Origin: Caballeronia sp. Lep1P3
Lineage (GTDB): Bacteria; Pseudomonadota; Gammaproteobacteria; Burkholderiales; Burkholderiaceae
NCBI RefSeq assembly: GCF_022879595.1
Contig: NZ_CP084266.1
Coordinates: 496,001-560,000, forward strand
Direction: 5' to 3'
DNA: 64,000 nucleotides
The position numbers and the translations under genes are program-made. Below the pieces are notes generated by a model that had not been told where the DNA came from, ran no database searches, and saw only the letters and a program-made list of their open reading frames with translations. Positions 1 through 8,636 of the stretch are shown here, in pieces (position 1 is the stretch's first letter; each line of letters opens with the position of its first letter).

Positions 1-2
1 CG

Positions 3-1139
3 GCTGCGGACATCTCGCCGCTTCTGCGCGGCTGGCTCGAATCGACCGCCGCGCGCGTCGACCTCGACGTCATGACCGCGACGAAAGTCGCCGCCGCGCA
101 AGGCGGCAAGCGCCTCTTGCTCGAACGCGAAGGCGTGGCGGCCGTCATCGGGTACGGCACGCTGATTCTCGCGACCGGCGCGCGCGAGCGGCTTTTGCCG
201 TTCGAAGGCTGGACGCTGCCGGGCGTGACGGGCGCGGGCGGCTTGCAGGCGCTCATCAAGGGCGGTTTTCCGGTGCGCGGCGAGCGCATCGTCGTGGCGG
301 GCAGCGGGCCGCTGCTGCTCGCCGCCGCCGATACCGCGCGCCGCTACGGCGCCGATGTCCGCGCGGTCGTCGAACAGGCGCCGATGGCACGCATCGCGCG
401 CTTTCTCGGCTCGCTCGCGGCCACGCCCGCCAAGCTCGCGCAGGCCGTGGCGCTTGCGCGTGCGCTCGGCGTCTCGCGTTATCGGACGGGAAGCGTCGTC
501 GTGAAAGCAGAAGGCGATGCGCGCGTCGAGCGCGTCACGCGTGTCACGATTCGCACGCGAAACGGCGAAGAAACGATGGAAGCGGATCGCGTCGCGTGCG
601 GCTACGGGCTGGTGCCGAACACGACGCTCGCGCTTGCGCTCGGCTGCGCGCTCGACGAAAACGGTGCGATTCGCGTGGACGACCGGCAGCGCACGTCGCT
701 CGCGGATGTTCTCGCGGCCGGCGAATGCACGGGCGTCGGCGGCATGGAACTCGCGCGCGCGGAGGGCGCGTGCGCGGCGCACGCGGCGCTCGGCGCACCC
801 ATCGACGCGCGCTGGCATCGCGAGCGCAACCGGTGGCGCGCGTTCGCGGCCCGCGTCGAGCGCGCGTTCGAACTCGGCGAAGCCGCCCGCGCAATGCCGC
901 CCGCCGACACGACGATGTGCCGCTGCGAGGACGTGACTATCTGCGAAGTGGCGGCGCACGCGAGCTGGCGCGAAGCCAAACTGCTCACGCGCTGCGGGAT
1001 GGGTCCGTGCCAGGGCCGAATCTGCGGCGAAGCGGCGGCGCTCTATTTCGGCTGGCCGCGCGCGGCGGCGCGCGAACCGTTCGCGCCCGTTCGAATCGAC
1101 ACGCTTCTCGCCGCGTGCGATTCGTTGGACGATACGTAA
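3..1139 (+). CDS. FAD-dependent oxidoreductase with C-terminal BFD-type [2Fe-2S] domain (5' truncated by window edge)
   Basis: The frame is open from base 3, so the N-terminus with the first FAD-binding glycine motif lies outside the window. What remains has the second nucleotide-binding segment (VVAGSGPLLLAAADTARRYG) and an FAD-contact stretch (VLAAGECTGVGG). A C-terminal cysteine cluster follows (CRCEDVTICEV, then CGMGPCQGRIC), typical of the BFD-like [2Fe-2S] domain of the alpha subunits of opine, D-hydroxyproline and HcnB-type dehydrogenases. Such subunits pair with a D-amino-acid-oxidase-like beta subunit; the partner is not in view and may lie upstream. The next gene is a PAS-AraC regulator, which would fit control of an amino-acid or opine catabolic operon. 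The family call is firm; the substrate is unknown. Confidence 0.85.
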   Translation, partial: AADISPLLRGWLESTAARVDLDVMTATKVAAAQGGKRLLLEREGVAAVIGYGTLILATGARERLLPFEGWTLPGVTGAGGLQALIKGGFPVRGERIVVAGSGPLLLAAADTARRYGADVRAVVEQAPMARIARFLGSLAATPAKLAQAVALARALGVSRYRTGSVVVKAEGDARVERVTRVTIRTRNGEETMEADRVACGYGLVPNTTLALALGCALDENGAIRVDDRQRTSLADVLAAGECTGVGGMELARAEGACAAHAALGAPIDARWHRERNRWRAFAARVERAFELGEAARAMPPADTTMCRCEDVTICEVAAHASWREAKLLTRCGMGPCQGRICGEAAALYFGWPRAAAREPFAPVRIDTLLAACDSLDDT

Positions 1140-1162
1140 GAACGAAAACATAGTGGGGACAG

Positions 1163-1197
1163 CGCCAATATTGGCGTCGTTTTCGCGCCCCTATAAT
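1163..1197 (+). promoter_or_regulatory. Promoter with perfect 14-bp palindrome ahead of the AraC-type gene
   Basis: CGCCAATATTGGCG (1163-1176) is a perfect inverted repeat. It is followed 15 bp later by a consensus -10 hexamer TATAAT (1192-1197), 40 bp before the start codon. The right half of the palindrome (TTGGCG) would sit at the -35 region, so a bound regulator should block or modulate this promoter. The regulator is not identified; autoregulation is one option. Confidence 0.5.
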
Positions 1198-1237
1198 CGG
1201 CGCCATTCTGACCCGACCGCGATTTCTCGAACGCACG

Positions 1238-2113
1238 ATGAGCACGACCGCAGTCACTGCCGGCAGCGCCTCGCCTCTCGCGTTCGGCATCGGCGCACAA
1301 CCGGCCGAAAGCCTCGACGCGATGCTCGCGCACTTCGCGCTGCTTGCGCCCGTCTTCGATGCGATGCCGGACATCGTGTTCTTCGTCAAGGACCGCGACG
1401 CGCGCTACGCGATGGTCAACCGCACGCTCGCGCGGCGCTGCGGCCACAAGGACGACAAGACCGCGCTCCTCGGCAAGACGGCCGAGGACGTGTTCCCGCG
1501 CCGCTTCGGGCGCATCTATACGGCGCAGGATCAGGCGATCATCGCGCAGGGCGTGCAACTGGTCGACCAACTGGAACTGCATCTCTATCCGGGACGCGAG
1601 CCCGGTTGGTGCATGACGTGTAAGGAGCCGTTGCGCGACGCGCGCGGCGCAATCGCCGGGCTGGCGGGCATTTCGCGCGATCTGCAGGCCGCCGAAAGCA
1701 CGCATCCCGCGTACAGCCGGCTTGCGGCGGTCGTGCAGCATATCCAGGAAAATTACGTGCAGCCGCTCAATATGCGCGACCTCGCGCAGCGGGCGAACAT
1801 GTCGATCGCGCAACTCGAACGCTACTTCCACAAGGTCTTTCATCTGACGCCGCGGCAAGTGCTGCTGAAAACGCGCCTCGATGCCGCCACGACGCTGCTC
1901 GTCACGCACGACAAAGTCACCGATGTCGCCGCGCTCTGCGGTTACACGGACCACAGCGCGTTCACGCGTCAGTTCAAGGCGACCGTCGGCATTACGCCGA
2001 CCGAATATCGTGCGCTGCTGCAGTCGCCGCTGCAGTCGCCGATGCAGTCGCCCAAGCAGTCGTCCAAGCAGTCGCCCGCCCGCCGCGCCGATTGTCATGC
2101 GAACGGCGTCTGA
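1238..2113 (+). CDS. AraC-family transcriptional regulator with N-terminal PAS-like sensor
   Basis: A protein of 291 residues. Residues about 30-145 resemble a PAS domain (FDAMPDIVFFVKDRDARYAMVN, GKTAEDVFPR). Residues about 165-265 form the AraC/XylS double helix-turn-helix (LAQRANMSIAQLERYFHKVF, then VAALCGYTDHSAFTRQFKAT). PAS-AraC proteins of this shape often sit beside amino-acid or opine catabolic genes in Burkholderia relatives, and the FAD oxidoreductase just upstream fits that. The last 25 or so residues are a low-complexity tail built from the repeat L/M/K-Q-S-P. The start is the ATG after a perfect TATAAT box. Ligand and targets are unknown. Confidence 0.85.
   Translation: MSTTAVTAGSASPLAFGIGAQPAESLDAMLAHFALLAPVFDAMPDIVFFVKDRDARYAMVNRTLARRCGHKDDKTALLGKTAEDVFPRRFGRIYTAQDQAIIAQGVQLVDQLELHLYPGREPGWCMTCKEPLRDARGAIAGLAGISRDLQAAESTHPAYSRLAAVVQHIQENYVQPLNMRDLAQRANMSIAQLERYFHKVFHLTPRQVLLKTRLDAATTLLVTHDKVTDVAALCGYTDHSAFTRQFKATVGITPTEYRALLQSPLQSPMQSPKQSSKQSPARRADCHANGV
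2018..2077 (+). repeat. Five tandem 12-bp units at the 3' end of the AraC gene
   Basis: Units are CTGCAGTCGCCG (twice), ATGCAGTCGCCC, AAGCAGTCGTCC and AAGCAGTCGCCC. They are in frame and encode LQSP, LQSP, MQSP, KQSS and KQSP. This looks like slippage-type expansion of the C-terminal tail beyond the conserved DNA-binding domain. Confidence 0.8.
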
Positions 2114-2487
2114 CGGTAATCCGAGCGTGGACCATAACGGAATTACACGGTCGTGCGCGAGCAGAGCCGATATCGGGCGAGAACCGGAAGAGCGCGATGC
2201 GGCGCGGCGCGCGGCGCTCCGGGCAGAAGTGCACGCCGGTCCGGATTTTGCTCGATTCAGGTGGCTGGACTCGTGGCGACTTGCAGAAATTTCGTGCTGG
2301 CGCCGTCCAGGACACCGCGAGACGTTCCGCACCGGCGCACGCGCGGCAAAAAACACGGTGCGTCCGGAATTCCCGCCGCGTTTTTCTGTCCACCAGAACG
2401 CACCGCGCGAAGGTCGGCAGATGAGGATGAAGCGGCGACCCGTGGAGACCGAGCGCGAGAATTCCGTTTTAGGCTGTTGAAAACAAA
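2114..2487. other. Intergenic region without recognisable gene
   Basis: About 370 bp between the AraC gene and the receiver gene. Short open frames here have atypical arginine-rich composition and no family likeness. Promoter elements for the receiver gene are presumably near the 3' end, but no convincing -35/-10 pair is seen. Confidence 0.5.
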
Positions 2488-2901
2488 ATGATGAACGAAG
2501 TGGCAAGACTGGGGCATGCGCGGATCGTGCTCATCGAGGACGATCCGGAAAGCAGGGCATCACTGCAGACGTTGCTGGAAGAAGAGGGCGCGGAAGTCGT
2601 TGCCGTGGCCGACGCCGAAGACGGCGCGGAAACCGCGACGCGCGTGCTCCCCGATGCGGTGATCTGCGATCTCGACCTTCCAGGCATGGACGGTTTCTAT
2701 CTCATCCAACGTTTGCGCGACCACGAAATACGCGGAAATCTGCCGCCGTCGGTCGCCATCGCGCTGACGGGACACAACGGCGACGAATACCGATTACGCA
2801 GCATCGGCGAGGGATTCCAGCATTTCATGACGAAGCCCGCGCATCCGGACGAACTCGTCACGCTCATTCAGGACTCGCTCAATGCGCGCGTCGTGACCTG
2901 A
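2488..2901 (+). CDS. Single-domain response regulator (receiver only)
   Basis: A protein of 137 residues made of one receiver (REC) domain: acidic pair in LIEDDPES (about 16-22), phosphoacceptor Asp61 in CDLDLPGMDG, Thr in ALTGHN (about 94) and Lys116 in FMTKPAHP. No output domain is present, so it probably acts as a phosphotransfer intermediate or by protein contact, as CheY- or Spo0F-like proteins do. Two adjacent ATG codons (2488 and 2491) are possible starts, neither with a strong ribosome binding site. The hybrid histidine kinase 3 kb downstream is a possible but unproven partner. Confidence 0.85.
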   Translation: MMNEVARLGHARIVLIEDDPESRASLQTLLEEEGAEVVAVADAEDGAETATRVLPDAVICDLDLPGMDGFYLIQRLRDHEIRGNLPPSVAIALTGHNGDEYRLRSIGEGFQHFMTKPAHPDELVTLIQDSLNARVVT

Positions 2902-2958
2902 TCGCGACCGATACGCGAAGCGCCGCGTCCGCGCGGCGCTTCTTCAAGGCTTGCGCTG

Positions 2959-3129
2959 CTAGGAACGGTCGCGGTTGCGCGCCCGCGTCGCGCCCGTAAT
3001 GACGGCGACGCCGAGCATGATGACGGCGACGATCGCGATCACATGCTGCGAGACGTGCATGGCGACCAGCGCCCACGACACGCCGCCGATGAAAATAAGC
3101 CAGCCCACGAGATAAATGATCAGCGTCAT
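2959..3129 (-). CDS. Small two-helix membrane protein, 56 residues
   Basis: Found by reading the minus strand between the receiver and GST genes. A strong ribosome binding site (AAAAGGAGAACCCG) directly precedes an ATG at 3129. The product starts MTLIIYLVGWLIFIGGVSWA and consists of two hydrophobic helices (about 3-22 and 29-45), ending in a basic tail (TRARNRDRS). The size and clean Shine-Dalgarno sequence support a real gene. It resembles the short uncharacterised membrane proteins common in Burkholderiaceae. No function is assigned. Confidence 0.7.
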   Translation of the reverse strand: MTLIIYLVGWLIFIGGVSWALVAMHVSQHVIAIVAVIMLGVAVITGATRARNRDRS

Positions 3130-3293
3130 CGGGTTCTCCTTTTAGTCGTGTGAAAAGTGAGCGAGGCGAGCGGACTTCCAGCGCGTTCGGTCTCGCTTTC
3201 GCTTTCGCTCCGGCTTACGCCTGCAAGATGCATACCGTCGGAGCAAAGCGCTTCGGCGGCCGATCATCACGAAGCACGACACGACAGCACGCC

Positions 3294-3965
3294 ATGCTCA
3301 CCGTCCATCATCTCAACAATTCCCGCTCGCAGCGCGTGCTGTGGATGCTCGAGGAGCTCGGCGTCGACTACGAACTCAGGCGCTACGAGCGCGATGCCCG
3401 GACCATGCTCGCGCCGCCCGAATTGCGCGCGGTGCATCCGCTCGGCAAGTCGCCGGTTCTGACCGATGACGCGCTCGCGATAGCCGAGTCCGGCGCGATC
3501 ATCGAGTATCTCGTCGACCGCTATGGCGAAGGCCGCTTCTCGCCGCCGCATGGCGCGTCGCCCGCGCGCGTGCGCTACAACTACTGGATGCACTATGCCG
3601 AAGGCTCGGCCATGCCGCCGCTCTTGCTCAAGCTCGTCGCGTCGAGAATCGGCAAGGCGAAAATGCCGTTCTTCGCGAAGCCGATTGCAAGACGCATCGG
3701 CGAGACGCTGCAGGCGAGTTTTATCGATCCGCAACTGAAGCTGCACTTGAGCTATATCGACGCCGAACTCGCGAAATCCGCCTGGTTCGCGGGCGATACC
3801 TTCAGCGCCGCCGATGTCCAGATGAGCTTTCCGCTCGAAGCCGCGAGCCAGCGCGCCGGGGCGAAAGACCTGGCGCATATCCACGCGTTTCTCGAACGCA
3901 TTCACGCGCGGCCCGTGTACCGGCGCGCGCTCGAACGCGGCGGGCGCTACGACTACGCCGACTGA
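3294..3965 (+). CDS. Glutathione S-transferase family protein
   Basis: A protein of 223 residues starting MLTVHHLNNSRSQRVLWMLE. The thioredoxin-like N-terminal domain (1-80) has Ser10/Arg11 near the glutathione site and the conserved motif KSPVLTDD followed by IAESGAIIEYL. An all-helical C-terminal domain follows, with FSAADVQMSFPLEA near residue 175. The open frame extends upstream to 3150, but that extension has coding-unlike composition and the family N-terminus is at 3294. It probably conjugates glutathione to electrophiles or acts in peroxide defence. The substrate cannot be told from sequence. Confidence 0.88.
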   Translation: MLTVHHLNNSRSQRVLWMLEELGVDYELRRYERDARTMLAPPELRAVHPLGKSPVLTDDALAIAESGAIIEYLVDRYGEGRFSPPHGASPARVRYNYWMHYAEGSAMPPLLLKLVASRIGKAKMPFFAKPIARRIGETLQASFIDPQLKLHLSYIDAELAKSAWFAGDTFSAADVQMSFPLEAASQRAGAKDLAHIHAFLERIHARPVYRRALERGGRYDYAD

Positions 3966-4088
3966 CTACGCCGACTGACGACGCCGGCGCCAGAGCTTCG
4001 GCCACGCGAGGCGCGTTGCGTACAATGATTCGCACGCCGCATCACGCCGCATCATCTCCGTCACGTCCCTCATGCTCAAAGGCATCGC

Positions 4089-5726
4089 ATGGCCCGAATC
4101 GTTCCTGACGACTGGAAGAATCTAGACGCGACCGGCGCCGCCGCGCGCGAACTGGAAACGCTCGCGCTCCTCGAAAAGCTGCCCGAGGATTACACGGTCT
4201 ATCACGGCGTTCACTGGACGCGCATCAACGAAGGCTTCTCCGTTTTCGGCGAGGCCGATTTCGTCGTCGTCGCGCCGTCCGGCCGCGTGCTGATGATCGA
4301 AATGAAAGCCGGATTCCTGCGCGAAACCGGCGCGGGCCTCGTGAAGGTGTATCTGCAGAAGGAACGCAACGTCGCGATCCAGCTCGCACGCACGCTCGAA
4401 AACCTGCATCGGCGCTTCACGGCGGCGTTCGGCGCGGGGACGTACCGCATCGAGGAACTGCTGTTTTGCCCGGACTACACGGTGAAAGACGCCGCGATCG
4501 CCGGCGTGCCGGCGGGCCGTATCGTCGATGCGAGCCGCAAGGCGCAGCTCGCGCGCGTCGTGCTGGACATTCTTCCGCCCGACGAGCCGCGTTTCGAGGC
4601 GGCGGCGCGCATCCATCACTTTCTCGCCGACGAACTCTCGCTCACGCCCGACACGAACGCGCTCGTCGGCGCGGCGAACACGCTCGTCACGCGGCTCTCC
4701 GGCGGACTCGCGACGTGGGCGCGGCGGCTCGAATTCGCGCCGTTTCGCCTGCGCGTCATCGCAACGGCGGGCGCGGGCAAGACGCAACTCGCAGTGTGCG
4801 TGATGCGCGATGCGCTCGCCGCCGGCAAAAGCGTGCTGTACGTCTGCTTCAACCGGCCGCTCGCGGACCATATCCGCGCGATTGCGCCGAAGGGCGCGAA
4901 GATCGCGAACTATCATCAACTGAGCGCGGCGGTCGCGCGCGATGCGGGCAGTCCGCCGGATTTCAGCCAGCCCAACGTCTTCACGACGCTCGAAGAACGT
5001 TTCGCCGCGGTGCCGGTGCCGGAGCAGTGGAAGACCGATGTGCTCATCGTCGACGAAGGACAGGACTTTCAGGCCGCGTGGGTCGGCGCGCTGGAGCGGC
5101 TGCTCAATCCCGAGGGCGCGTGGTGGTGGCTCGAAGACCCGATGCAGAACCTGTATCTGCGCGAGTCCGTGCCGCTGCCCGGCTGGACGATCCTGCGCGA
5201 AACCACCAACTATCGCAGCCCGCGCGACTTGCTCGGCTTCATTCGCAAGATCGTGGGGCCGGACGTGCGGCTCGACGCGGGCAGCCCGTTCGACGGCTCC
5301 GATGTCACCGTTTCGACCTACGAGGACGGCCATCCCGAGGAAGTCATCGAAGCCACCAAGCGCGCCATCACGCACGCGCTGTCGCTCGGATTCCGCAAGC
5401 AGGACATCGCGGTGCTGTCGTTTCGCGGGCGCGAAGGCTCGGCGCTCACGGCGGTGGATCATCTCGGCCCGCATCGGCTGCGCGCGTTCACCGGCACTTA
5501 CGATCTCTTCGGCAACCCGGAGTATCGCGAGGGCGACGTGCTGCTCGAATCGATCTATCGCTTCAAGGGGCAGTCCGCGCCGTGCGTGGTGCTGACCGAA
5601 GTCGATTTCGACACCCTCGACGATCAGGCCGCGCGCAAGATCTTCGTCGGCGCGACGCGGGCGACGATGAAGCTGATCGTCGTCGCGTCGGAACGCGCCG
5701 CGCGCGAGATCGAGGCGCTGCGCTAG
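4089..5726 (+). CDS. NERD-type nuclease-related domain fused to superfamily 1 (UvrD-like) helicase
   Basis: A protein of 545 residues. Residues about 15-130 look like a NERD/nuclease-related domain (GEADFVVVAPSGRVLMIEMK, with the D..E-x-K nuclease signature). The helicase core follows: Walker A (ATAGAGKTQ, about 224-232), Walker B (VLIVDEGQD, about 317-325), a QxxR-like motif (ETTNYRSPRDLLGF) and the C-terminal motifs (YRFKGQSAPCVVL, then FVGATRATMKL near 521). This is shorter than full UvrD and resembles stand-alone NERD-helicases of unknown role. The kinase gene begins 27 bp after its stop, suggesting co-transcription. Role in DNA repair, defence or regulation is open. Confidence 0.8.
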   Translation: MARIVPDDWKNLDATGAAARELETLALLEKLPEDYTVYHGVHWTRINEGFSVFGEADFVVVAPSGRVLMIEMKAGFLRETGAGLVKVYLQKERNVAIQLARTLENLHRRFTAAFGAGTYRIEELLFCPDYTVKDAAIAGVPAGRIVDASRKAQLARVVLDILPPDEPRFEAAARIHHFLADELSLTPDTNALVGAANTLVTRLSGGLATWARRLEFAPFRLRVIATAGAGKTQLAVCVMRDALAAGKSVLYVCFNRPLADHIRAIAPKGAKIANYHQLSAAVARDAGSPPDFSQPNVFTTLEERFAAVPVPEQWKTDVLIVDEGQDFQAAWVGALERLLNPEGAWWWLEDPMQNLYLRESVPLPGWTILRETTNYRSPRDLLGFIRKIVGPDVRLDAGSPFDGSDVTVSTYEDGHPEEVIEATKRAITHALSLGFRKQDIAVLSFRGREGSALTAVDHLGPHRLRAFTGTYDLFGNPEYREGDVLLESIYRFKGQSAPCVVLTEVDFDTLDDQAARKIFVGATRATMKLIVVASERAAREIEALR

Positions 5727-5753
5727 CCGCCGCGTTCCCTCCGACGCACGCGC

Positions 5754-7598
5754 ATGACAGCCTCGCCCAGCCAACCTCAGCGTCGCGCTCGTTTCACGCG
5801 CCCGTGGTTTCGCCGCCTCTGGTACGTGGCGATGATCGCGCTCGCGGTCGCGCCGCCGATCGGCGCGGTCGGCTACATGCTGTATTCCGGCGTCATCGCG
5901 CGGGAGACGCATCGGCTCGTCGTGCCTTACGACGGCCTCTATTGGGACGCGGCGCAGTTCCAGATCGCCTACGAGCGTTTCGAGAGCCAGGTGCTGCTCT
6001 TTCGCGATGGCATCGACGAGGACGGGGACGCGGTGCGCGCAAGCTATGCACGGCTGCGCGCGCGGCTCGACGAGGTCTCGGAATCGACGGTCACGCTCGA
6101 AGGCCACGAGGCGCTGCGCAATCGTCAGCACGAGATATTGCGGCAGTTGCGCACGGCGCTCGATTCGATCCGGCTCGACCTCGAAGACGCGCGACGCGCG
6201 CAAGGGCACACGCTGCGCGTGATCGGCGTGCTGCGGCAGAACGCGCCGGCGGTCGCGGAACTGGCGAGCGGGCGTCGGCTCATGGATGTCGCCGAGCACG
6301 AAGCGGTGGTGCGCGACTTCGAGGCCAAGCGGCGCTATCTGGTCTACGCCGGCATTCTTCTCGGGCTTTTGTCCGCGGGGGCGACTTCGCTGCTTCTGCT
6401 CAACGGCTACCGGCGCACGCGGCTCATCGACCAGCAACGCGCGGCGCTCGCCGCCGAGCATCAGGCGACGCGCTCGGCGCGCGAAGCGGGCGTCGCGAAG
6501 GACACGTTCCTCGGCATGATCAGCCACGAACTGCGCACGCCGCTGCATGCGATCGTTTCGTCCATCGAACTGCTCGGGCTCAATCTGCGCGGCGAGGCGG
6601 ACCGCAAGATCATTCAGCGGCTGGAAACGGGCGCGCGCCATCTCGAAGCGCAAATGCGCGATCTCACCGACTACGCGCGGCTCGGCGCGGGCAAGCTCGA
6701 ATTGCGCATGACGGTGTTCGATCCGGTCGAACTGCTGGAATCCATCGTCGATGCGAACGCGCCCGCCGCGAGCGCAAAAGGTCTGCGGCTGCGCGGCGAC
6801 TATGCAGGCGTGCGCGGGCCGATCGAATCGGACCCGCATCGCGTGCGGCAGATCGTGACGAATCTCGTCACCAACGCGATCAAGTACACGGACGCCGGAA
6901 GCATCGATGTGCATTTCGCGCGCGCCGAGGAGCATCTTCACGTTTCCGTGATCGATACTGGACCGGGCATCGCGCGCGAGCAACTGCCGCTCATTTTCGA
7001 AGAATTCATGCAGCTCGATTCGTCGAGCACGCGGCGTTTCGACGGCGCGGGCATGGGCCTCGCGGTCGTGCGCGGACTCGTCGATCTGCTCAACGGCAGC
7101 ATCGAAGTGTCGAGCGAAGTGGGACAGGGCGCGGCGTTTCGCGTGAGCCTGCCGGTGATTTCGGTGGAGCGGATGCCGGAGCGCGCGGCGCTTGACGCGG
7201 ACGTGTCCGCTTTTCGGAAGTCTCGCGTGCTCGTGATCGACGATCACGAGTCGATCCGCGAATCGCTCAGCGAAATGCTGACGCATCTCGGCTATTCGGC
7301 GGTCGCGATGCCGGACGTGGACAGTGCGCTCGCGTGGCTGCGCGCCAACGACGCCGATGTGATCCTCGCGGATCTGCATATGCCGGGCAAGGACGGCTAC
7401 TCGTTCGCGAACGAATACCGCGCGAGGACGGCGCCGGGCGCGAGCGTGCCGATCATCGCGGTGAGCGCCTACGCGCCCGAACGCGTGGACCCGAGCGCCA
7501 CCATTCTCTTTTTCGACTATCTGTTGAAACCGGTGCGCTACGAAGTGCTTAAGGCGGCCGTGCATCGCGCGGCGACGGCGCGGCGGCGCGCGGCCTGA
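5754..7598 (+). CDS. Hybrid sensor histidine kinase / response regulator
   Basis: A protein of 614 residues at the inner membrane. Transmembrane helices lie at about 22-45 and 197-217, enclosing a periplasmic, mostly helical sensor of about 150 residues. The dimerisation/phosphoacceptor domain carries His258 in MISHELRTPLHAI. The ATPase domain has an N box (NLVTNAIKYT, about 370) and G boxes (DTGPGIA and DGAGMGLAV). A C-terminal receiver domain has acidic residues in VIDDHES, Asp540 in ADLHMPGKDG and Lys in YLLKPVRYE. It lies just downstream of the NERD-helicase gene and ends tail to tail with the BetR-receiver gene, its likely partner in a phosphorelay. The signal is unknown. Confidence 0.9.
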   Translation: MTASPSQPQRRARFTRPWFRRLWYVAMIALAVAPPIGAVGYMLYSGVIARETHRLVVPYDGLYWDAAQFQIAYERFESQVLLFRDGIDEDGDAVRASYARLRARLDEVSESTVTLEGHEALRNRQHEILRQLRTALDSIRLDLEDARRAQGHTLRVIGVLRQNAPAVAELASGRRLMDVAEHEAVVRDFEAKRRYLVYAGILLGLLSAGATSLLLLNGYRRTRLIDQQRAALAAEHQATRSAREAGVAKDTFLGMISHELRTPLHAIVSSIELLGLNLRGEADRKIIQRLETGARHLEAQMRDLTDYARLGAGKLELRMTVFDPVELLESIVDANAPAASAKGLRLRGDYAGVRGPIESDPHRVRQIVTNLVTNAIKYTDAGSIDVHFARAEEHLHVSVIDTGPGIAREQLPLIFEEFMQLDSSSTRRFDGAGMGLAVVRGLVDLLNGSIEVSSEVGQGAAFRVSLPVISVERMPERAALDADVSAFRKSRVLVIDDHESIRESLSEMLTHLGYSAVAMPDVDSALAWLRANDADVILADLHMPGKDGYSFANEYRARTAPGASVPIIAVSAYAPERVDPSATILFFDYLLKPVRYEVLKAAVHRAATARRRAA

Positions 7599-7614
7599 GC
7601 CGCGTATTGCGCGT

Positions 7615-8469
7615 TCACGCGCGCAGCAGACGCTTCGACAGGTCGGCCACGAGAATGCCGAGCCGCGCGGGTTTCTCGAAGCACGTCACGTTGCAATCGC
7701 GGATGATCTGGCTGATTTCGGATTCGCTCGCCTTGCCCGTCGTCAGCTCGCCGGTGAGCACGAAAATCGGCGCGTCGGGATTGTCGGACTCGCGCACCGC
7801 CGCGATCGCGCCCGCCGACGTATGTGCGCCGAAAAGCCAGTCGATGACCACGGCGTCGAACACTTGCGACTGAAGCGCGTCGAGAAATGCGTCCAGGCCG
7901 TAAAAGGCCATCGCCGTGAAGCCGGTCATCTCGAGATAATCGTGAAGATTGTCGGCGGACGCGTGATCGTCGTCGACGACCGCGATCACCGGCTTTTCCG
8001 TATCGGCGCGCCGCGGCTGAATCTCGATCTTGTGGACGTCGCACGCCTGTTGCAGCAGCACGCCCTCGTGCCGCATGACGATCCAGCGGCCGTTCACCTT
8101 CTGCGCGATGAAATCCGGCCGGCTGCCCGCATCGAGCGCGTTGCCGACCCACGCGGTGCACGCGATCTCGACCGAGCCGAGCTTGAAGACGGCTTCGTGC
8201 GCAATGCCTTCCGTTTCGTCGGGGCGCGTGTCAATGCTGTCGAAGAGCTTGAGCGCGGGTTCGTCGAAGGCATCGGCGACGCGGCGGATCTGCGCGAGCG
8301 TCCACGGACTGTTGCCGCGCAGCTTGCGATGTCCCTGCGAGAAGCTCAGATCGAGGATGCGGCACAACTCGGCTGTCTGCTGCCGCTTGCCGATGCCGTG
8401 CCGGCTCATGAGCTCGCGCACGCGCTCCGCGACGGCGAGCGATTCGAGAGATGAGGTTTCAGTGACCAT
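7615..8469 (-). CDS. BetR-domain DNA-binding response regulator
   Basis: A protein of 284 residues with DNA-binding and receiver domains in unusual order. Residues about 8-75 match the BetR helix-turn-helix family (VRELMSRHGIGKRQQTAELC, then HRKLRGNSPWTLAQIRRVAD). Residues about 90-150 are a linker domain of unknown fold. Residues 160-280 form a C-terminal receiver with acidic VDDDH (165-169), phosphoacceptor Asp210 in VVIDWLFG and Lys266 in CFEKPAR. It converges on the hybrid kinase gene with only 16 bp between stop codons, so it is the natural phosphorylation target of that kinase (inference). Target genes are unknown. Confidence 0.85.
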   Translation of the reverse strand: MVTETSSLESLAVAERVRELMSRHGIGKRQQTAELCRILDLSFSQGHRKLRGNSPWTLAQIRRVADAFDEPALKLFDSIDTRPDETEGIAHEAVFKLGSVEIACTAWVGNALDAGSRPDFIAQKVNGRWIVMRHEGVLLQQACDVHKIEIQPRRADTEKPVIAVVDDDHASADNLHDYLEMTGFTAMAFYGLDAFLDALQSQVFDAVVIDWLFGAHTSAGAIAAVRESDNPDAPIFVLTGELTTGKASESEISQIIRDCNVTCFEKPARLGILVADLSKRLLRA

Positions 8470-8636
8470 ACTGCCAGCGGGTGCTCACGTGAAGGCATGA
8501 AAACGCGAGGCGTACCGCATATTGCGTACCGCGTTTCGAAATGCCGATGCCGCTGCCGATGCGCAGCGAATCACTCATTGTAAACGCCGGCGCTCGCCGT
8601 ATTCAAAACTGCAATCGCCGATGCCGCGCTGTGCGG

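Noticed and set aside
4122..7565. 1147-residue open frame on the minus strand
   Set aside because: It lies wholly opposite the NERD-helicase and kinase genes, whose motifs are intact. Its arginine/alanine/histidine-rich composition is what the antisense frame of GC-rich genes gives. No domain is recognisable.
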